This document shows, piece after piece, positions 52,078 to 61,251 of a stretch of 64,000 bases of DNA (positions within the stretch are counted from its first letter, which is position 1; each line of letters opens with the position of its first letter). The notes beneath the pieces were generated by a model that saw only the letters and a list, made by a program, of their open reading frames with translations, was not told the origin of the DNA and made no database searches. The DNA lies in assembly GCA_019747875.1 (NCBI GenBank), contig JAIEQI010000049.1:1-64000 (forward strand), read 5' to 3'. The stretch comes from Candidatus Obscuribacterales bacterium (GTDB lineage: Bacteria; Cyanobacteriota; Vampirovibrionia; Obscuribacterales; Obscuribacteraceae). A program made the position numbers and the translations under genes.

Positions 52078-52704
52078 ATGATAGACGAAAAAAGGGTAGT
52101 TAATTTAGACGAGAATGAAGCTTCCCTTGCGCTTCATGCGGTTCGCTTCTACATGAATGCAAAAGGGCGAGAAATAAGCGCTAACACTGAGCGCCTGGAA
52201 GCCAAGCTAGATCAGTTTCTTAGCGGGACTATCTTCACCGTTACTCAGGTCGAAAGTGTTGCCTCAATTCTAGGAGCGCGCGGGGGCACCAAAGGTGGTG
52301 CCTCGACTTCCGAGGCTAAAAGAGCTGCTGCTGCCGCGAATGGTGCCAAAGGTGGACGCCCGCCCAAGCCTAACCTTTTCATCAAATTCTCAAAAAGTGT
52401 CTGGTATGAGCCTGATCCGAAGCTGCTAAATGAGCTGTACCAGTTGATTGGAAACAATACCTGGCTTCCCGATGAAGGTGCCGACGAGAAAGAAGGCCCC
52501 TATGTGAGAGTCCATGTACCAGAAGTGAATGCACGTCTTGAGAAACTTCTGAGTAATTCTCTCAACGTCTTTGAATGGGATGAGCAGGGGCTTTACAGAT
52601 TTTGCATGGAGCACGTGAACAATGCTGCCGTACAACTTCGCTCTGCCGAAACCGCTGATGCAAAGTGCATTACATGCGGTAAGCAAGCACACTGGATTTA
52701 CTGA
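52078..52704 (+). CDS. Unknown plasmid protein with Gly/Ala-rich linker
   Basis: 208 residues. N-terminal helix-rich part (DENEASLALHAVRFYMNAKGREISANTERLEAKLDQFL), a GGTKGG...AAAANGAKGGRPPKP linker (about 78-100) and a C-terminal globular part ending with CITCGKQAHWIY, a possible zinc pair. No family recognised. Upstream, AATTAGGTT and AAACCTAA form an inverted pair around TTGACA (52000-52005), a likely regulated promoter. It is transcribed divergently from umuDC. Confidence 0.55.
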   Translation: MIDEKRVVNLDENEASLALHAVRFYMNAKGREISANTERLEAKLDQFLSGTIFTVTQVESVASILGARGGTKGGASTSEAKRAAAAANGAKGGRPPKPNLFIKFSKSVWYEPDPKLLNELYQLIGNNTWLPDEGADEKEGPYVRVHVPEVNARLEKLLSNSLNVFEWDEQGLYRFCMEHVNNAAVQLRSAETADAKCITCGKQAHWIY

Positions 52705-53061
52705 ACCGGGAGCGAAGATACCACTTCTATACTTATAGAAAGGCTGATGCGGTCTAGGCGCCGCACGTTGGTCAGCGGGTTTCGCTTTTACTGCAAATTA
52801 GCTCTTCGCACGAATTAGCATATGCCCTTTTGCACCGCTGGCAATTGGAATAGAGTTCTGGTGTGTTCATGGCTAGCATTGTTCCACCTCAGTTGTTGCC
52901 AAACTATCCACATTTACACAATCAGCCAGCAACGCTGTTACGGCCCAGCTTTAATTGTTGTGCGGTAACCACGAAAAGCATGGTGATCTCACCAATTACA
53001 ACCGCCCGTGGTGGCTATATATTCTCCTGATACAACCACTGGTAGTGGCGAGAGTAATTTT
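52705..53061. other. Intergenic stretch, no gene seen
   Basis: About 357 bp. It holds repeated pieces such as GTGGTGGC and CCACTGGTAGTGGCG and a TGCGG..CCGCA pair after the gene at 52704 that might terminate it. No supported frame. Confidence 0.35.
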
Positions 53062-53091
53062 CCCGGCTTAGCCGGGTTGGGCGTAAAGCCC
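53062..53091 (+). promoter_or_regulatory. Two tandem hairpins in the leader of the next gene
   Basis: CCCGGC-TTA-GCCGGG (53062-53076) and GGGC-GTAAA-GCCC (53079-53091), two bases apart and about 25 bp before the ATG at 53116. They may regulate translation or terminate upstream transcription; no T tract follows. Confidence 0.45.
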
Positions 53092-53115
53092 GTTTCTAGG
53101 AGACAAATAAATATC

Positions 53116-53616
53116 ATGAGTGAAACAGATAATCGTTGCGTTGAAGATTCGAGATTTAACACAGCCTTCAAAATCGCAATACGAGAACAACACCAGGACC
53201 TCGTTCTAGCTTCTCGCCTGAGCCCTGAAAGAGAAGCCGAGCTGTTCAGCCTTTGTAACGATCCGGATTTTATCAACCGGCAAATTGCGGCAACCAAAAA
53301 AGATCAGCTCCGCCGAGCAATGAACGTAATTGATCTAGTATCTGATGATCTCTATATTGCCCAAAACAAATGGACAGAAACACCTGAACAATTGGGAAAA
53401 TTGGCTGGCAGGCTGGAAGCCAACGCTGGCTGGCACGCGGAACATGGCATGCCTGGTCCTGCGCTGATGGACTTCAGGCGTGAATTGCGCATCGTAAAAT
53501 CCTGCCTTGGAGAAGATTCAAACGAAGCACAGTCAATATCGCGCATTATTAACTCGTTGGAAAATCCCCAACAACGATATTACGTAATGCCGCCCTGGCG
53601 CTTACCGGTAAAGTAA
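53116..53616 (+). CDS. Unknown protein with TPR-like C-terminus
   Basis: 166 residues from the ATG at 53116 (TAGGAGAC upstream). Mostly helical and charged; ALMDFRRELRIVKSCLGEDSNEAQSISRIINSLE resembles the final repeat of TPR_12-type proteins such as the one at 54720-55811. No signal peptide. It is convergent with the TPR gene to its right. Function unknown. Confidence 0.5.
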   Translation: MSETDNRCVEDSRFNTAFKIAIREQHQDLVLASRLSPEREAELFSLCNDPDFINRQIAATKKDQLRRAMNVIDLVSDDLYIAQNKWTETPEQLGKLAGRLEANAGWHAEHGMPGPALMDFRRELRIVKSCLGEDSNEAQSISRIINSLENPQQRYYVMPPWRLPVK

Positions 53617-53625
53617 GTCTCTGCC

Positions 53626-54690
53626 TCAGTGTATGCCACCTTCCCCAATCCCGTATGCCGGCGTCATCCGACGACTGAACCAGCGGCGGTATCCTCCTCG
53701 TCTGTGCACAGCATGTTTCTGGCATAGTTTACTCTGCTTCCCAACATTGGCTGCTTGAGCGTAGTCTGCCAATGCGCCGGCGTAATCACCCGTGTTGTGT
53801 TTTGCTACTCCGCGATTGAAATACGCATGTGGCCAGGTCGGATCGAGCTGAATTGCTGCATCGAAGTCTGCAATCGATGACTCGTGATCACCAACTCGTT
53901 GTTTGGTGCAGCCTCGATTGTAGTAAGTCTCTTTTGCCGTTGGATCGAGAAACAGCGATTTGTCATAGTCGGCAAAGGCACTCTCGAATTCGCCGAGTTT
54001 CATTTTCGCCATTCCCCGATTGTTGTACACCTGCGCAAAGTTCGGATTAAGGCTCAGTGCTCGATCATAATCTTGAATGGCAGACACCGGTTCCCCCAGG
54101 AGATAAGCCACATATCCGCGATTGTTGTAAGCCGATACATGTTCAGGGTCCAATTCCAGCGCCTTATTTAAGTCATCCAACGCAGCGTAGATATTGCCTA
54201 GTGTCAGCAGCGCAAATCCCCGATTGTTGTATCCAGATGCCAGGTTGGGGTCTAGCTCCAATGCACGATTGCAATCAACAAGTGCTTCAGTACTTTCCCC
54301 CAGCCCTACTTTAGCTGCACCACGACTGCTATATGCTTCTGCGCTTTCGCTATCAATCGAAAGGACTTGATTGAAAACATCAATGGCATCTCTGTACTGC
54401 TTCGCTTTATATCGCAGTATTCCGAGATCAAGCATCTGATCCACGAGAACCTGATTCAACCGCTCGTCCGGCGCTTTCACTCCAAGCCCAACCCGTATCG
54501 CTCTGAGAAGTCCTTCTTCCCTAACTGCAGGAGGACTGACAATCACGGCCTCAGGATCACTTTCTGCGCCCGTTCCTAGCGCTACTATGAACTCAGGGTT
54601 GTCTCCATCACGGCCATTTGATTTATCCTCTCCTGTAGCCTTGTGGCGTGGTGTAGTTGCCTTACGGCTCACTCTCTTCTTCTTTGGCAT
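53626..54690 (-). CDS. TPR protein with seven tandem repeats
   Basis: 354 residues from MPKKKRVSRK at 54690, chosen because AAGGAG lies upstream on this strand. A basic, charged N-terminus (1-60) precedes about seven TPRs, each with the pattern AYNNRGxAxxxLGE...AxxDxxxALxLDPN. It forms a protein-interaction superhelix, probably cytoplasmic. It starts 30 bp after the stop of the next TPR gene and belongs to the conjugation-linked operon on this strand. Confidence 0.85.
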   Translation of the reverse strand: MPKKKRVSRKATTPRHKATGEDKSNGRDGDNPEFIVALGTGAESDPEAVIVSPPAVREEGLLRAIRVGLGVKAPDERLNQVLVDQMLDLGILRYKAKQYRDAIDVFNQVLSIDSESAEAYSSRGAAKVGLGESTEALVDCNRALELDPNLASGYNNRGFALLTLGNIYAALDDLNKALELDPEHVSAYNNRGYVAYLLGEPVSAIQDYDRALSLNPNFAQVYNNRGMAKMKLGEFESAFADYDKSLFLDPTAKETYYNRGCTKQRVGDHESSIADFDAAIQLDPTWPHAYFNRGVAKHNTGDYAGALADYAQAANVGKQSKLCQKHAVHRRGGYRRWFSRRMTPAYGIGEGGIH

Positions 54691-54719
54691 AACAATTCTC
54701 CTTGCCGGCAAATCTGCCA

Positions 54720-55811
54720 TCATGTTTCGCTCTCTTTTGGCAAAGTTTTACAAGCCATCGCCTGGCTGCATAACTGATTCGCTTTTTCAAATCGTCCTTG
54801 CGCTCGATGAACACCGGACAGTCTTGCCAAAGTGGTTCCTACCTCTTTGTGATGGTTGCCGAAGACAGCCACCTGATTTCGAAGGGCACGATTGAGCGAC
54901 CGTTCCGCCTTGTCAAATCTCTTTGTCACGCAAAACAGTTTGCCCAATCCGCCGAGGGTTTCAGCTACTGCCAGCGATTCATTCCCAAAGAGTTTCTTCC
55001 GCAGGCGTAAAGCTTTGTTGTAGTAATTTTCTGATTGTGCGTAATTGCACTCGGCGTAAAACACATTCGCTAATTGATGAAGGATGGTTCCCAGTTCGTC
55101 ATCTTGGGCATTCCGAAGTGCCTTGCGCATATTCAATGCTTTGGACAACAGCGTCTTGCACTTTGCGTAATCTTGTTTATCGAAGTGCAATGCAGCGAGT
55201 TTCCGCAGCAGGATCGCTACCTGGTAATGCTCCGGACCAAATAGATATTCTTTTATCAGTAGTGCTTTCTGGTACTGCATCTCAGACCAACCAAAATTCC
55301 GTTGCACCTGGTTTATCATCCCCAGCAGCTCAAAGGTGTCAGCGACTTCGATGTTATTTACTCCAAGCATTGTCTGTTGAAGAATGACTAATCGTTCTGC
55401 AAGCTCTCTGGCACGGCGCTGAGAGCCAAGCAGATGCTCTACCCGAGTCAGGTTGTACAAAATTATTAGTCTCTGCCAGTCTTCTTTTTCAAACCACTCG
55501 TCTGCAATCATCAAGGCATGATCGAGCAGCCGCTTGGCCTCATTTAGTTTGTTTGCCGCGATATAGAACTCAGCACCCTGAGTCAAGCGTTCGCATTCAG
55601 CCTTGCGTGATGTGCTTGCCTCTTCTTCCATCGCAGCAAGTTTATTCAGTGTAGTAATTTTCTGCAGCAACGTACTCGTCGGCGGGGCGCTGCTTAAGTC
55701 CGGTCGGACAGTCTGCGTATTTGAAGCCCGAGACATGTTCGCATGCAATTCGCCGCTTGTAACCGCGCATTTGTATGTTTTGACTTCATCTGAGTCATCC
55801 TCCTTGCACAT
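54720..55811 (-). CDS. TPR_12 (kinesin-light-chain-like) protein
   Basis: 363 residues with six or so 42-residue repeats (YQKALLIKEYLFGPEHYQVAILLRKLAAL; YNKALRLRKKLFGNESLAVAETLGGLGKLF) of the TPR_10/12 kind. A low-complexity N-terminus (1-60) may be disordered. Its first 17 bp overlap the end of the membrane-protein gene at 55795-56421, implying coupled translation in the mob operon. Partner unknown. Confidence 0.85.
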   Translation of the reverse strand: MCKEDDSDEVKTYKCAVTSGELHANMSRASNTQTVRPDLSSAPPTSTLLQKITTLNKLAAMEEEASTSRKAECERLTQGAEFYIAANKLNEAKRLLDHALMIADEWFEKEDWQRLIILYNLTRVEHLLGSQRRARELAERLVILQQTMLGVNNIEVADTFELLGMINQVQRNFGWSEMQYQKALLIKEYLFGPEHYQVAILLRKLAALHFDKQDYAKCKTLLSKALNMRKALRNAQDDELGTILHQLANVFYAECNYAQSENYYNKALRLRKKLFGNESLAVAETLGGLGKLFCVTKRFDKAERSLNRALRNQVAVFGNHHKEVGTTLARLSGVHRAQGRFEKANQLCSQAMACKTLPKESET

Positions 55812-56421
55812 AGCGATTCCCTCTGGCTTGTTCGTCCGTTATCGTTACGTCAGGGAGCTGAGCTTCATGCGTAGTTCTGACTAACCCATACTCGGTCACT
55901 TCCGATTGCAGTCTTCGCTGGCACTTGCGAATGATGTCCTCAACAAGATCCGTGCCGCTCGGCGCAAAGATCTCGAATGTTAAAGTCACACCTGTAGTTG
56001 ATCCATGAGGAGTTAATTGTGCATTTGCCGCAATAGTCTGCGGGACAATCGCTCCGTTGGGACCACAACCACCGTGCTCCAACAGATTAAGGACTGCAGC
56101 CAATTGACCCCGCGATTTATCCTCGCGTTTCATGGACCAGGCGGCAATCACTCCTTCTTTGGTGCGCACTATGGACCCGTCAAAAACATCTTTTAGAATT
56201 CCCCAGGCAACTGGCATCGGCACATGCCATATTGCTGGCTTGGGGCGCAACAAAGCATCAAGGCGCCGATCATCAATGCAGCGAAAGAAATACCAAACAG
56301 TGCCGCCACACACGCAGCCAATTATGGGCGGAACTCCGAAGTCTAAAAAGTAACTGCCGATCCAGCTCACAGAAACAAACACAATGAATCCGAGCGGTAC
56401 TCCTACAATCTTGGCTAACAT
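55795..56421 (-). CDS. Membrane protein, putative partner of the VirD4-like ATPase
   Basis: 208 residues from MLAKIVGV at 56421, overlapping the coupling-protein stop by 7 bp. Two hydrophobic helices (GVPLGFIVFVSVSWIGSYFL, VPPIIGCVCGGTVWYFF) at the N-terminus, then a cytoplasmic-looking alpha/beta domain (GVTLTFEIFAPSGTDLVEDIIRKCQ). Because the adjacent VirD4-like protein lacks membrane helices, this protein may supply the anchor in trans. That is an inference from gene order. Confidence 0.6.
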   Translation of the reverse strand: MLAKIVGVPLGFIVFVSVSWIGSYFLDFGVPPIIGCVCGGTVWYFFRCIDDRRLDALLRPKPAIWHVPMPVAWGILKDVFDGSIVRTKEGVIAAWSMKREDKSRGQLAAVLNLLEHGGCGPNGAIVPQTIAANAQLTPHGSTTGVTLTFEIFAPSGTDLVEDIIRKCQRRLQSEVTEYGLVRTTHEAQLPDVTITDEQARGNRYVQGG

Positions 56422-58229
56422 TCCCACCCCCCGGCCATCTCTCTTGGACCATCGTCTTTCGATACCGGTTCTATTGGCTGCCGGCACAATTCCTCAACGA
56501 AGTGCTGAACTGAATTCTTCTCTCGTTTCTTCAATGTCTCATCCACTTCAAGCAATCGTGGCTCTGGCAGTGGGTAGATATCGAAATCCGTCGCATCTTT
56601 GTACGCCTGCCAGCCAATGACTCCAAGTTTTACCGGTCGCGTTTTGGGCATGAAGGCAATCAGCTCAGACGGCTCAAGCGATAGTAATTCTTCTGGTGGC
56701 AGAAGGTACTTTCGTTCGCGAGTCTCTTGCAATTGTCCTGAACTGGTCACCTTCACCTTTTCTCCGGCCATGCCCAACGCCCGACTAATCCCTTCTGCGG
56801 TTTTTAGATCATTCGGGCGGAAGAATATCCGCGTTCCAGGCTGACTGAGAAACAAGCCTGCTTCCTTGCCATAGACGATTTCTAGTTGCGTGTAGTCCTG
56901 AATGCCGAGCACCGCCGGAATTCCATCATGCCTAAGAATCGTCAGCTTCTGAGGCATTCCGCGCACGTACCCGAAATTGGCGAACTCGTCCAAGAACAGA
57001 GCCAGCGGAAACTCAAAGCGCTGTTGCGTTAGAACATCAAACACCAGGTTGAATATCAGCGAAGCCAGAGGCTTCAGTTCCGGCTTGCCCGCTGGCACGC
57101 TTAGATACAACGTGAAGAGTTCTCTTCCAAGGTTTAGAAAGTCAATGTCATTTGCCTCAGTTAACGCCCTGATGCGTGGATCACCCCACAACGACAGACG
57201 TGTGACCAACCCTTGCGCCACCAAATTGCGATAGGCTTCAGTCGAATTTTTGAGAAAACCCCGATATGAAGCCTCCGCTTCCACCACCGGACTATCAGCA
57301 AGTAGGTTGGCCACCTTGTCTTGTCCTTGAAACAACAAATCTCTTACTCGTCCCAGATTGCAATGACCGCCTGCGCTCTCACCGGAAGCGTGCAGAATGA
57401 GCGATGTCAAAAGAAGCTTCTCGGACATTTCCCACGACTGATCTCCTTTGTGCGTCGACATCGTTGTGGATTGCATGATGATTTCTACTACGCGCACAGC
57501 CTGGCTGTAGGTCTTAACCATAGCCAAGGGATTGATTCTATGGCTGCGCAGGTCATCCGGGTTGAAATAGTAAATTCGATGTCCGCTGGCAAATCTGTAA
57601 CCTGATGTGCGTTTGTACAGGTGAGCGATTCCTTTGCCGCCGGTGGCTTCGGTCACGATAGCGCTTGTGCTGGTACGCTCAATTAAGTTCGGAATGAAAA
57701 TACCGCTGGTCTTGCCGGCGCCTGTTGGTCCGCAGATCAAGGCATGCTTGACGGTGTCTTCTTCGACAAGCTGTACTAGGTCGCTACCGATGCGTCCAAG
57801 GATAAGTCCCTTCCCAATCTCGGCCAAATATCCGGCATTTTGCAATTCTCTTTCTGTACTCCAGCGCGCACCAGTTCCTTCCGGGCACTCTGCCGGCGCT
57901 CTGGAGATGCCTTTGAGCAGCGCTTCCTTCAGGCTGACAAACTGTTTGTGGCAACTTCCTTCTGTCCAGTCAAAGTTGAGCTCGGACAATTCAATTTCCA
58001 CAAACGTACCGATAACTGCCTTATCCCAAGTGGCTCTAAGCAGAAAATGATATTGCCACAGTTCGCCGCGCACGGTTTCTTCGCGCTGTAACTGTGAACT
58101 AATGGTTTGCAGCTCGTTGTTAACAAAAGACTCCTGCCAGCCCAGTTGCTTCAATGCAGTCACAAGAACGGCCGCACACTTTTCGGCTTCCACCGCTAAT
58201 TCCAATTGATCGTAATAGCTACTCATCAC
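56415..58229 (-). CDS. VirD4/TraG-like coupling ATPase (soluble form)
   Basis: 604 residues. Walker A ICGPTGAGKTSGIFIPN (near 170) and Walker B LALFLDEFANFG (near 435), with VTEATGGKG after Walker A and QTY-like IQDYTQLEIVYGKEAG. The N-terminal 160 residues show no membrane helix, unlike typical VirD4 proteins. It would deliver the relaxase-DNA complex to a secretion channel. Overlaps the relaxase gene by 4 bp. No other type IV secretion genes are in the window. Confidence 0.85.
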   Translation of the reverse strand: MMSSYYDQLELAVEAEKCAAVLVTALKQLGWQESFVNNELQTISSQLQREETVRGELWQYHFLLRATWDKAVIGTFVEIELSELNFDWTEGSCHKQFVSLKEALLKGISRAPAECPEGTGARWSTERELQNAGYLAEIGKGLILGRIGSDLVQLVEEDTVKHALICGPTGAGKTSGIFIPNLIERTSTSAIVTEATGGKGIAHLYKRTSGYRFASGHRIYYFNPDDLRSHRINPLAMVKTYSQAVRVVEIIMQSTTMSTHKGDQSWEMSEKLLLTSLILHASGESAGGHCNLGRVRDLLFQGQDKVANLLADSPVVEAEASYRGFLKNSTEAYRNLVAQGLVTRLSLWGDPRIRALTEANDIDFLNLGRELFTLYLSVPAGKPELKPLASLIFNLVFDVLTQQRFEFPLALFLDEFANFGYVRGMPQKLTILRHDGIPAVLGIQDYTQLEIVYGKEAGLFLSQPGTRIFFRPNDLKTAEGISRALGMAGEKVKVTSSGQLQETRERKYLLPPEELLSLEPSELIAFMPKTRPVKLGVIGWQAYKDATDFDIYPLPEPRLLEVDETLKKREKNSVQHFVEELCRQPIEPVSKDDGPREMAGGWEC

Positions 58230-59071
58230 TCTTTCTCTCTGCGCCTGGTCACTGGCTGCCTGAATGTTCTAAACAGTGTCTTTCGATGCTCTGCGATCAT
58301 TCTCTTAAGCGACCACATATATGACTGACGATGTCCTCGTAATCCTCGACTGATTATTTTGCTGGCGATTGATGCTGCTTTCTTCTTCGCATGAGGACCG
58401 CCGCGATGACTTACCTTGAAGTCGTCTCTGAATTTGACCGGGGTGCTTTTGTGTCGCTTGGATCGCTGCACCACGGTATAGTCTTTGTTCTCGTACCGAA
58501 AATTATTTGGTCGATTGATCGTCTCGGTAGGCGTAGCAAATGTCCGAGTGAACCCGGCAAATTCTCGTTCAGCAGTAACGGTTGGTTCTTTGTACTCCAC
58601 CCGATCTCGCACTTGCTCGGCTGTGCGTGTTCGCCACAGAAACCGATCGCCAGTTTGCTTCATCGTCGGATAGTGGGTCTTATCAATTCGAACGGCATGA
58701 CCATTTCGATCTTTTCCCATCACAACGACGTGGATGTGCCAATGGGCCGTGTTCCGGTGAACTACCGCATACCAGACCAGATCTAGTCCGGTCTTTGAAG
58801 ATAGTGACTTCATAACGTCGCGTGTGTATTCGCGAAGGTCACAATCATTGGTCCCAGGCGACAGCATTACCTTGTGAATCGACACACCTGTCGGACCTTG
58901 TTCTTCAAGGCTCCGGTAAACGTCTCGACGTGACACTGCTTCGCTGGTGGCGTTGAAGAACCCACGCTCGCACGCTCCTGGGCGATGTGCTATGTAGCGG
59001 ATGTGAGCCTGTCCATGCTCATTGCCGCCCCATCCAGCCCGTATGTATTGATGTTTTACTATTGATTTCAC
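58226..59071 (-). CDS. HUH relaxase (mobilization protein)
   Basis: 281 residues from a GTG at 59071 with AAGGAG 7 bp upstream. HUH motif NTAHWHIHVVVMG near residue 108 for metal binding. The N-terminus IKxHQYIRAGWGGNEHGQAHIRYIAHRP contains the early Tyr expected for strand transfer and a basic stretch. The C-terminus is Lys/Arg rich (HRGGPHAKKKAAS). It nicks oriT and starts transfer. Same operon as the accessory protein and coupling ATPase. MOB family assignment was not possible by eye. Confidence 0.8.
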   Translation of the reverse strand: MKSIVKHQYIRAGWGGNEHGQAHIRYIAHRPGACERGFFNATSEAVSRRDVYRSLEEQGPTGVSIHKVMLSPGTNDCDLREYTRDVMKSLSSKTGLDLVWYAVVHRNTAHWHIHVVVMGKDRNGHAVRIDKTHYPTMKQTGDRFLWRTRTAEQVRDRVEYKEPTVTAEREFAGFTRTFATPTETINRPNNFRYENKDYTVVQRSKRHKSTPVKFRDDFKVSHRGGPHAKKKAASIASKIISRGLRGHRQSYMWSLKRMIAEHRKTLFRTFRQPVTRRREKE

Positions 59072-59107
59072 TAGCTGCTCCTTTGGTCGGAGCAGTGAGT
59101 GGCGTCG

Positions 59108-59587
59108 TCAACTCGCGTTCGTTATGTTGGATGACATAGACGACGCCACTTTCTGCTCGTCTGGCGCCAAAGCGGTTTTGAGGCGTTTCGCTGCTATTGA
59201 TGTACATTCACGCATCAATTCCCCGGACTCATCAATACGGGCGAGAAATTCTTTGACCGCGTTTCCGTCAATTCCATTTTTGGCCAGCAATGCACAGATT
59301 CTATTCGTGTGTTTGGCTTGCTTTTCTTCAAACTCATAGATCAGCTGCCGCAATTGCTGCGCGTAAATTCCTTCGAATTCATTTACTTTTTGCTGGTTGT
59401 AGTGATCAAGATAATAGAGTGCGGCGTCACGTAGGAGCGAGCTATAGCTAATCGCCTTTGTCAAAGCTAGCTCACGAAAACGTTCCATGTCCTGTGGGGC
59501 GAGTCGTGTTACTACTTGCGGTGAGCGTCTAAACTTCGGCATTTTATTGGGTTTCCTGGACGGACGCGTTACGAAATATGTACCCAT
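59108..59587 (-). CDS. Mobilization accessory protein (MobC/RHH-like)
   Basis: 159 residues from an ATG at 59587; starts at 59689 or 59542 are also possible. The sequence PQVVTRLAPQDMERFRELALTKAISYSSLLRDAALYYLDHY near residues 20-60 resembles RHH-type relaxosome proteins. A long coiled coil follows (FEGIYAQQLRQLIYEFEEKQAKHTNRI). It likely binds oriT and loads the relaxase, whose gene starts 36 bp downstream. The inverted-repeat region at 59746-60106 lies just upstream. Confidence 0.65.
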   Translation of the reverse strand: MGTYFVTRPSRKPNKMPKFRRSPQVVTRLAPQDMERFRELALTKAISYSSLLRDAALYYLDHYNQQKVNEFEGIYAQQLRQLIYEFEEKQAKHTNRICALLAKNGIDGNAVKEFLARIDESGELMRECTSIAAKRLKTALAPDEQKVASSMSSNITNAS

Positions 59588-59745
59588 TATCACCACGTTT
59601 TTGTCACCACGGGCGGTGATTTTAGGCTGTCTGTTTCCGTTGCTGCCGTCTGGTGATGTTGAAAAACCCATCCCTGTTAGCCATAGCAAACTTGTGCTAC
59701 AAAGTTATTTCATTGGCGTTTATCCTTGTGGATGTCTTGTTTGGC

Positions 59746-59778
59746 AGTGGTGGCATGTTCGAGTTGTGTGCCACCACT
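59746..59778. repeat. 10-bp inverted repeat AGTGGTGGCA/TGCCACCACT
   Basis: Exact arms around a 13-bp loop, upstream of the mob operon. Related CCACCACT/AGTGGTGG pairs occur at 60028-60066 and 61795-61824. A hydrophobic 106-codon frame (59653-59973) overlaps it but is probably not a gene. Confidence 0.5.
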
Positions 59779-59919
59779 CTTTATACTGTGGTATGGGTTT
59801 GTCTGGTTACAAAACTTCAAGACGCGCTACAGGCTGGAAGCTTTGCAAGTTGGATAACCACCTTCTATCTAGGTATAGGGTGCGTCTTTAAGCCTGTGTG
59901 TGATGAGGAATTCGTCGTT

Positions 59920-59951
59920 ATGAGATTCACTGCAAGATTGTTGAATCTCAT
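59920..59951. repeat. 10-bp inverted repeat, oriT-like
   Basis: ATGAGATTCA and TGAATCTCAT flank a 12-bp loop. Position 333 bp upstream of the accessory gene and next to the nested repeat at 59984-60106 suits an oriT arm or relaxosome site. Confidence 0.5.
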
Positions 59952-59983
59952 AACCATCGGCAGTAGAAAATAGAACCGAGTAC

Positions 59984-60106
59984 ACGCGGGCTGCAACAGG
60001 AGCGTCAGTTCCTGCCGAAGGCAGGAAAAAGTGGATTGGCACGGCTCCGCCATGTGCCACCACTTTCCGGTTATTGGCATAACCTTGTAAATGTTGCAGC
60101 CCGCGT
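59984..60106. repeat. Nested inverted-repeat element (candidate oriT or folded ssDNA site)
   Basis: Outer exact 15-bp arms ACGCGGGCTGCAACA and TGTTGCAGCCCGCGT enclose CCTGCC-GAA-GGCAGG (60011-60025) and an imperfect stem AAAGTGG..GGCAC / GTGCC.CCACTTT (60028-60066). The whole 123 bp can fold into a cruciform with two inner arms. Location beside the relaxase operon favours oriT. Confidence 0.55.
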
Positions 60107-60447
60107 TTTCATAACCAGTGCTGCTTTACGCCTATCGACGCTATCAGTGTCACATAACCACTTATTCTGCCTGCGCCAAGCAGCTAGTTACTTTGAACCG
60201 CCTTATCCAGTTGTCGGTAGTGAGATTCATATCTAGCCGGGACATTCCTTGTTTTGTCCTGGGGTGCGAGAATTGTTCTCAACCAACTGGACTTTCCACG
60301 GATTCCGGTAGCCATAGCGCCATATTTAAGCCTGTAATGAAAACAAGCACGGCTGACTACATGTTCGGCTAAAATGAGCTAAACGACCTGCGATGGTGTG
60401 CATGGCCCGACACTTCAACGGTAGGTTTAAAATTTGGAGAATGAATA
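60107..60447. other. Intergenic stretch, no gene seen
   Basis: 341 bp between the oriT-like element and the PhyH gene. Several short open frames exist without support. A ribosome site GGAGA begins at 60436. Confidence 0.4.
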
Positions 60448-61251
60448 TTGAACCAAATTCGGCAATCTGTACTGCGAAGCCCAGGATTTGTCGAGCCAGT
60501 CAAATGGCTCACCAAGTTGCAGGCCAGCCAGATCAAAAGAAAAACTTTAGCACTTCATCAAAACACCGGATTTCGGCTGTTTCAAGATTCTCACTTGTTC
60601 TTCAAATGGGTGGCTGATGCAGTTTCGCATTCTTTGATAGTTGACCAAGTATCAAATATTATCGGTGATGACATTGCTATTGAAGCCACATATATTGTTA
60701 TCAAGCCTGAGAAAACGGAGTTTGCAGTTCCGTTGCATCAAGACGGCATTGATTCAAATCTAGACTTGGATCCGGAGAAATCTGTTTCTGCCTGGCTTGC
60801 TATTACGGAGAGCACAGTAACTAATGGCTGCTTGCGGGTGTATTCGGGAACTCATGCAAACGGATACCGCGAGTTTCGCATTGCCGACTCTGATGCCAAT
60901 TCGCTGTCTGGCGGGAGACCTACTGAAATGGCTGGAAGTGAGTGTCTTCCAATTCCAACAGATGTTCCGTTAGCACAAGGATTCGGTTGCCTTTTTAACG
61001 TCTGTCTTGTTCATGACTCAAAGGGCAACGGCAGTAACAAACCTCGAATCGGGTTGAATGTTCGTTATATCTCAGTAGGAGCATTAAGGAAATTCACTGA
61101 CAGAGTCCGACCGGTGCTGATTGTTCGTGGCTCTGCGAATTATCCAAGTACTATAGCCCAGTATCCAACCTGGAGCGATGAGAGCGGGCTGGAAAGACTA
61201 ATGAAGTGTGCCTCTCCTACGGGTACAATACGCAATTACAAGTTAATCTGA
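60448..61251 (+). CDS. Phytanoyl-CoA dioxygenase (PhyH)-family protein
   Basis: 267 residues from a TTG at 60448, 7 bp after GGAGA. Fe(II)/2-oxoglutarate dioxygenase motifs: VPLHQDGID (H-x-D, near 106-108), a distal VHDSKGNGSNKPRIGLNVRY (His and Arg, near 190-210), and NGCLRVYSGTHANGY. It probably hydroxylates a small molecule; substrate unknown. It is convergent with the cupin gene, sharing 16 bp at the 3' ends. Use of TTG is an uncertain point. Confidence 0.78.
   Translation: MNQIRQSVLRSPGFVEPVKWLTKLQASQIKRKTLALHQNTGFRLFQDSHLFFKWVADAVSHSLIVDQVSNIIGDDIAIEATYIVIKPEKTEFAVPLHQDGIDSNLDLDPEKSVSAWLAITESTVTNGCLRVYSGTHANGYREFRIADSDANSLSGGRPTEMAGSECLPIPTDVPLAQGFGCLFNVCLVHDSKGNGSNKPRIGLNVRYISVGALRKFTDRVRPVLIVRGSANYPSTIAQYPTWSDESGLERLMKCASPTGTIRNYKLI

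Noticed and set aside
59653..59973. Hydrophobic 106-codon frame next to the mob operon
   Set aside because: It starts with GTG without a clear ribosome site and spans two exact inverted repeats, so the DNA structure explains the stretch better.
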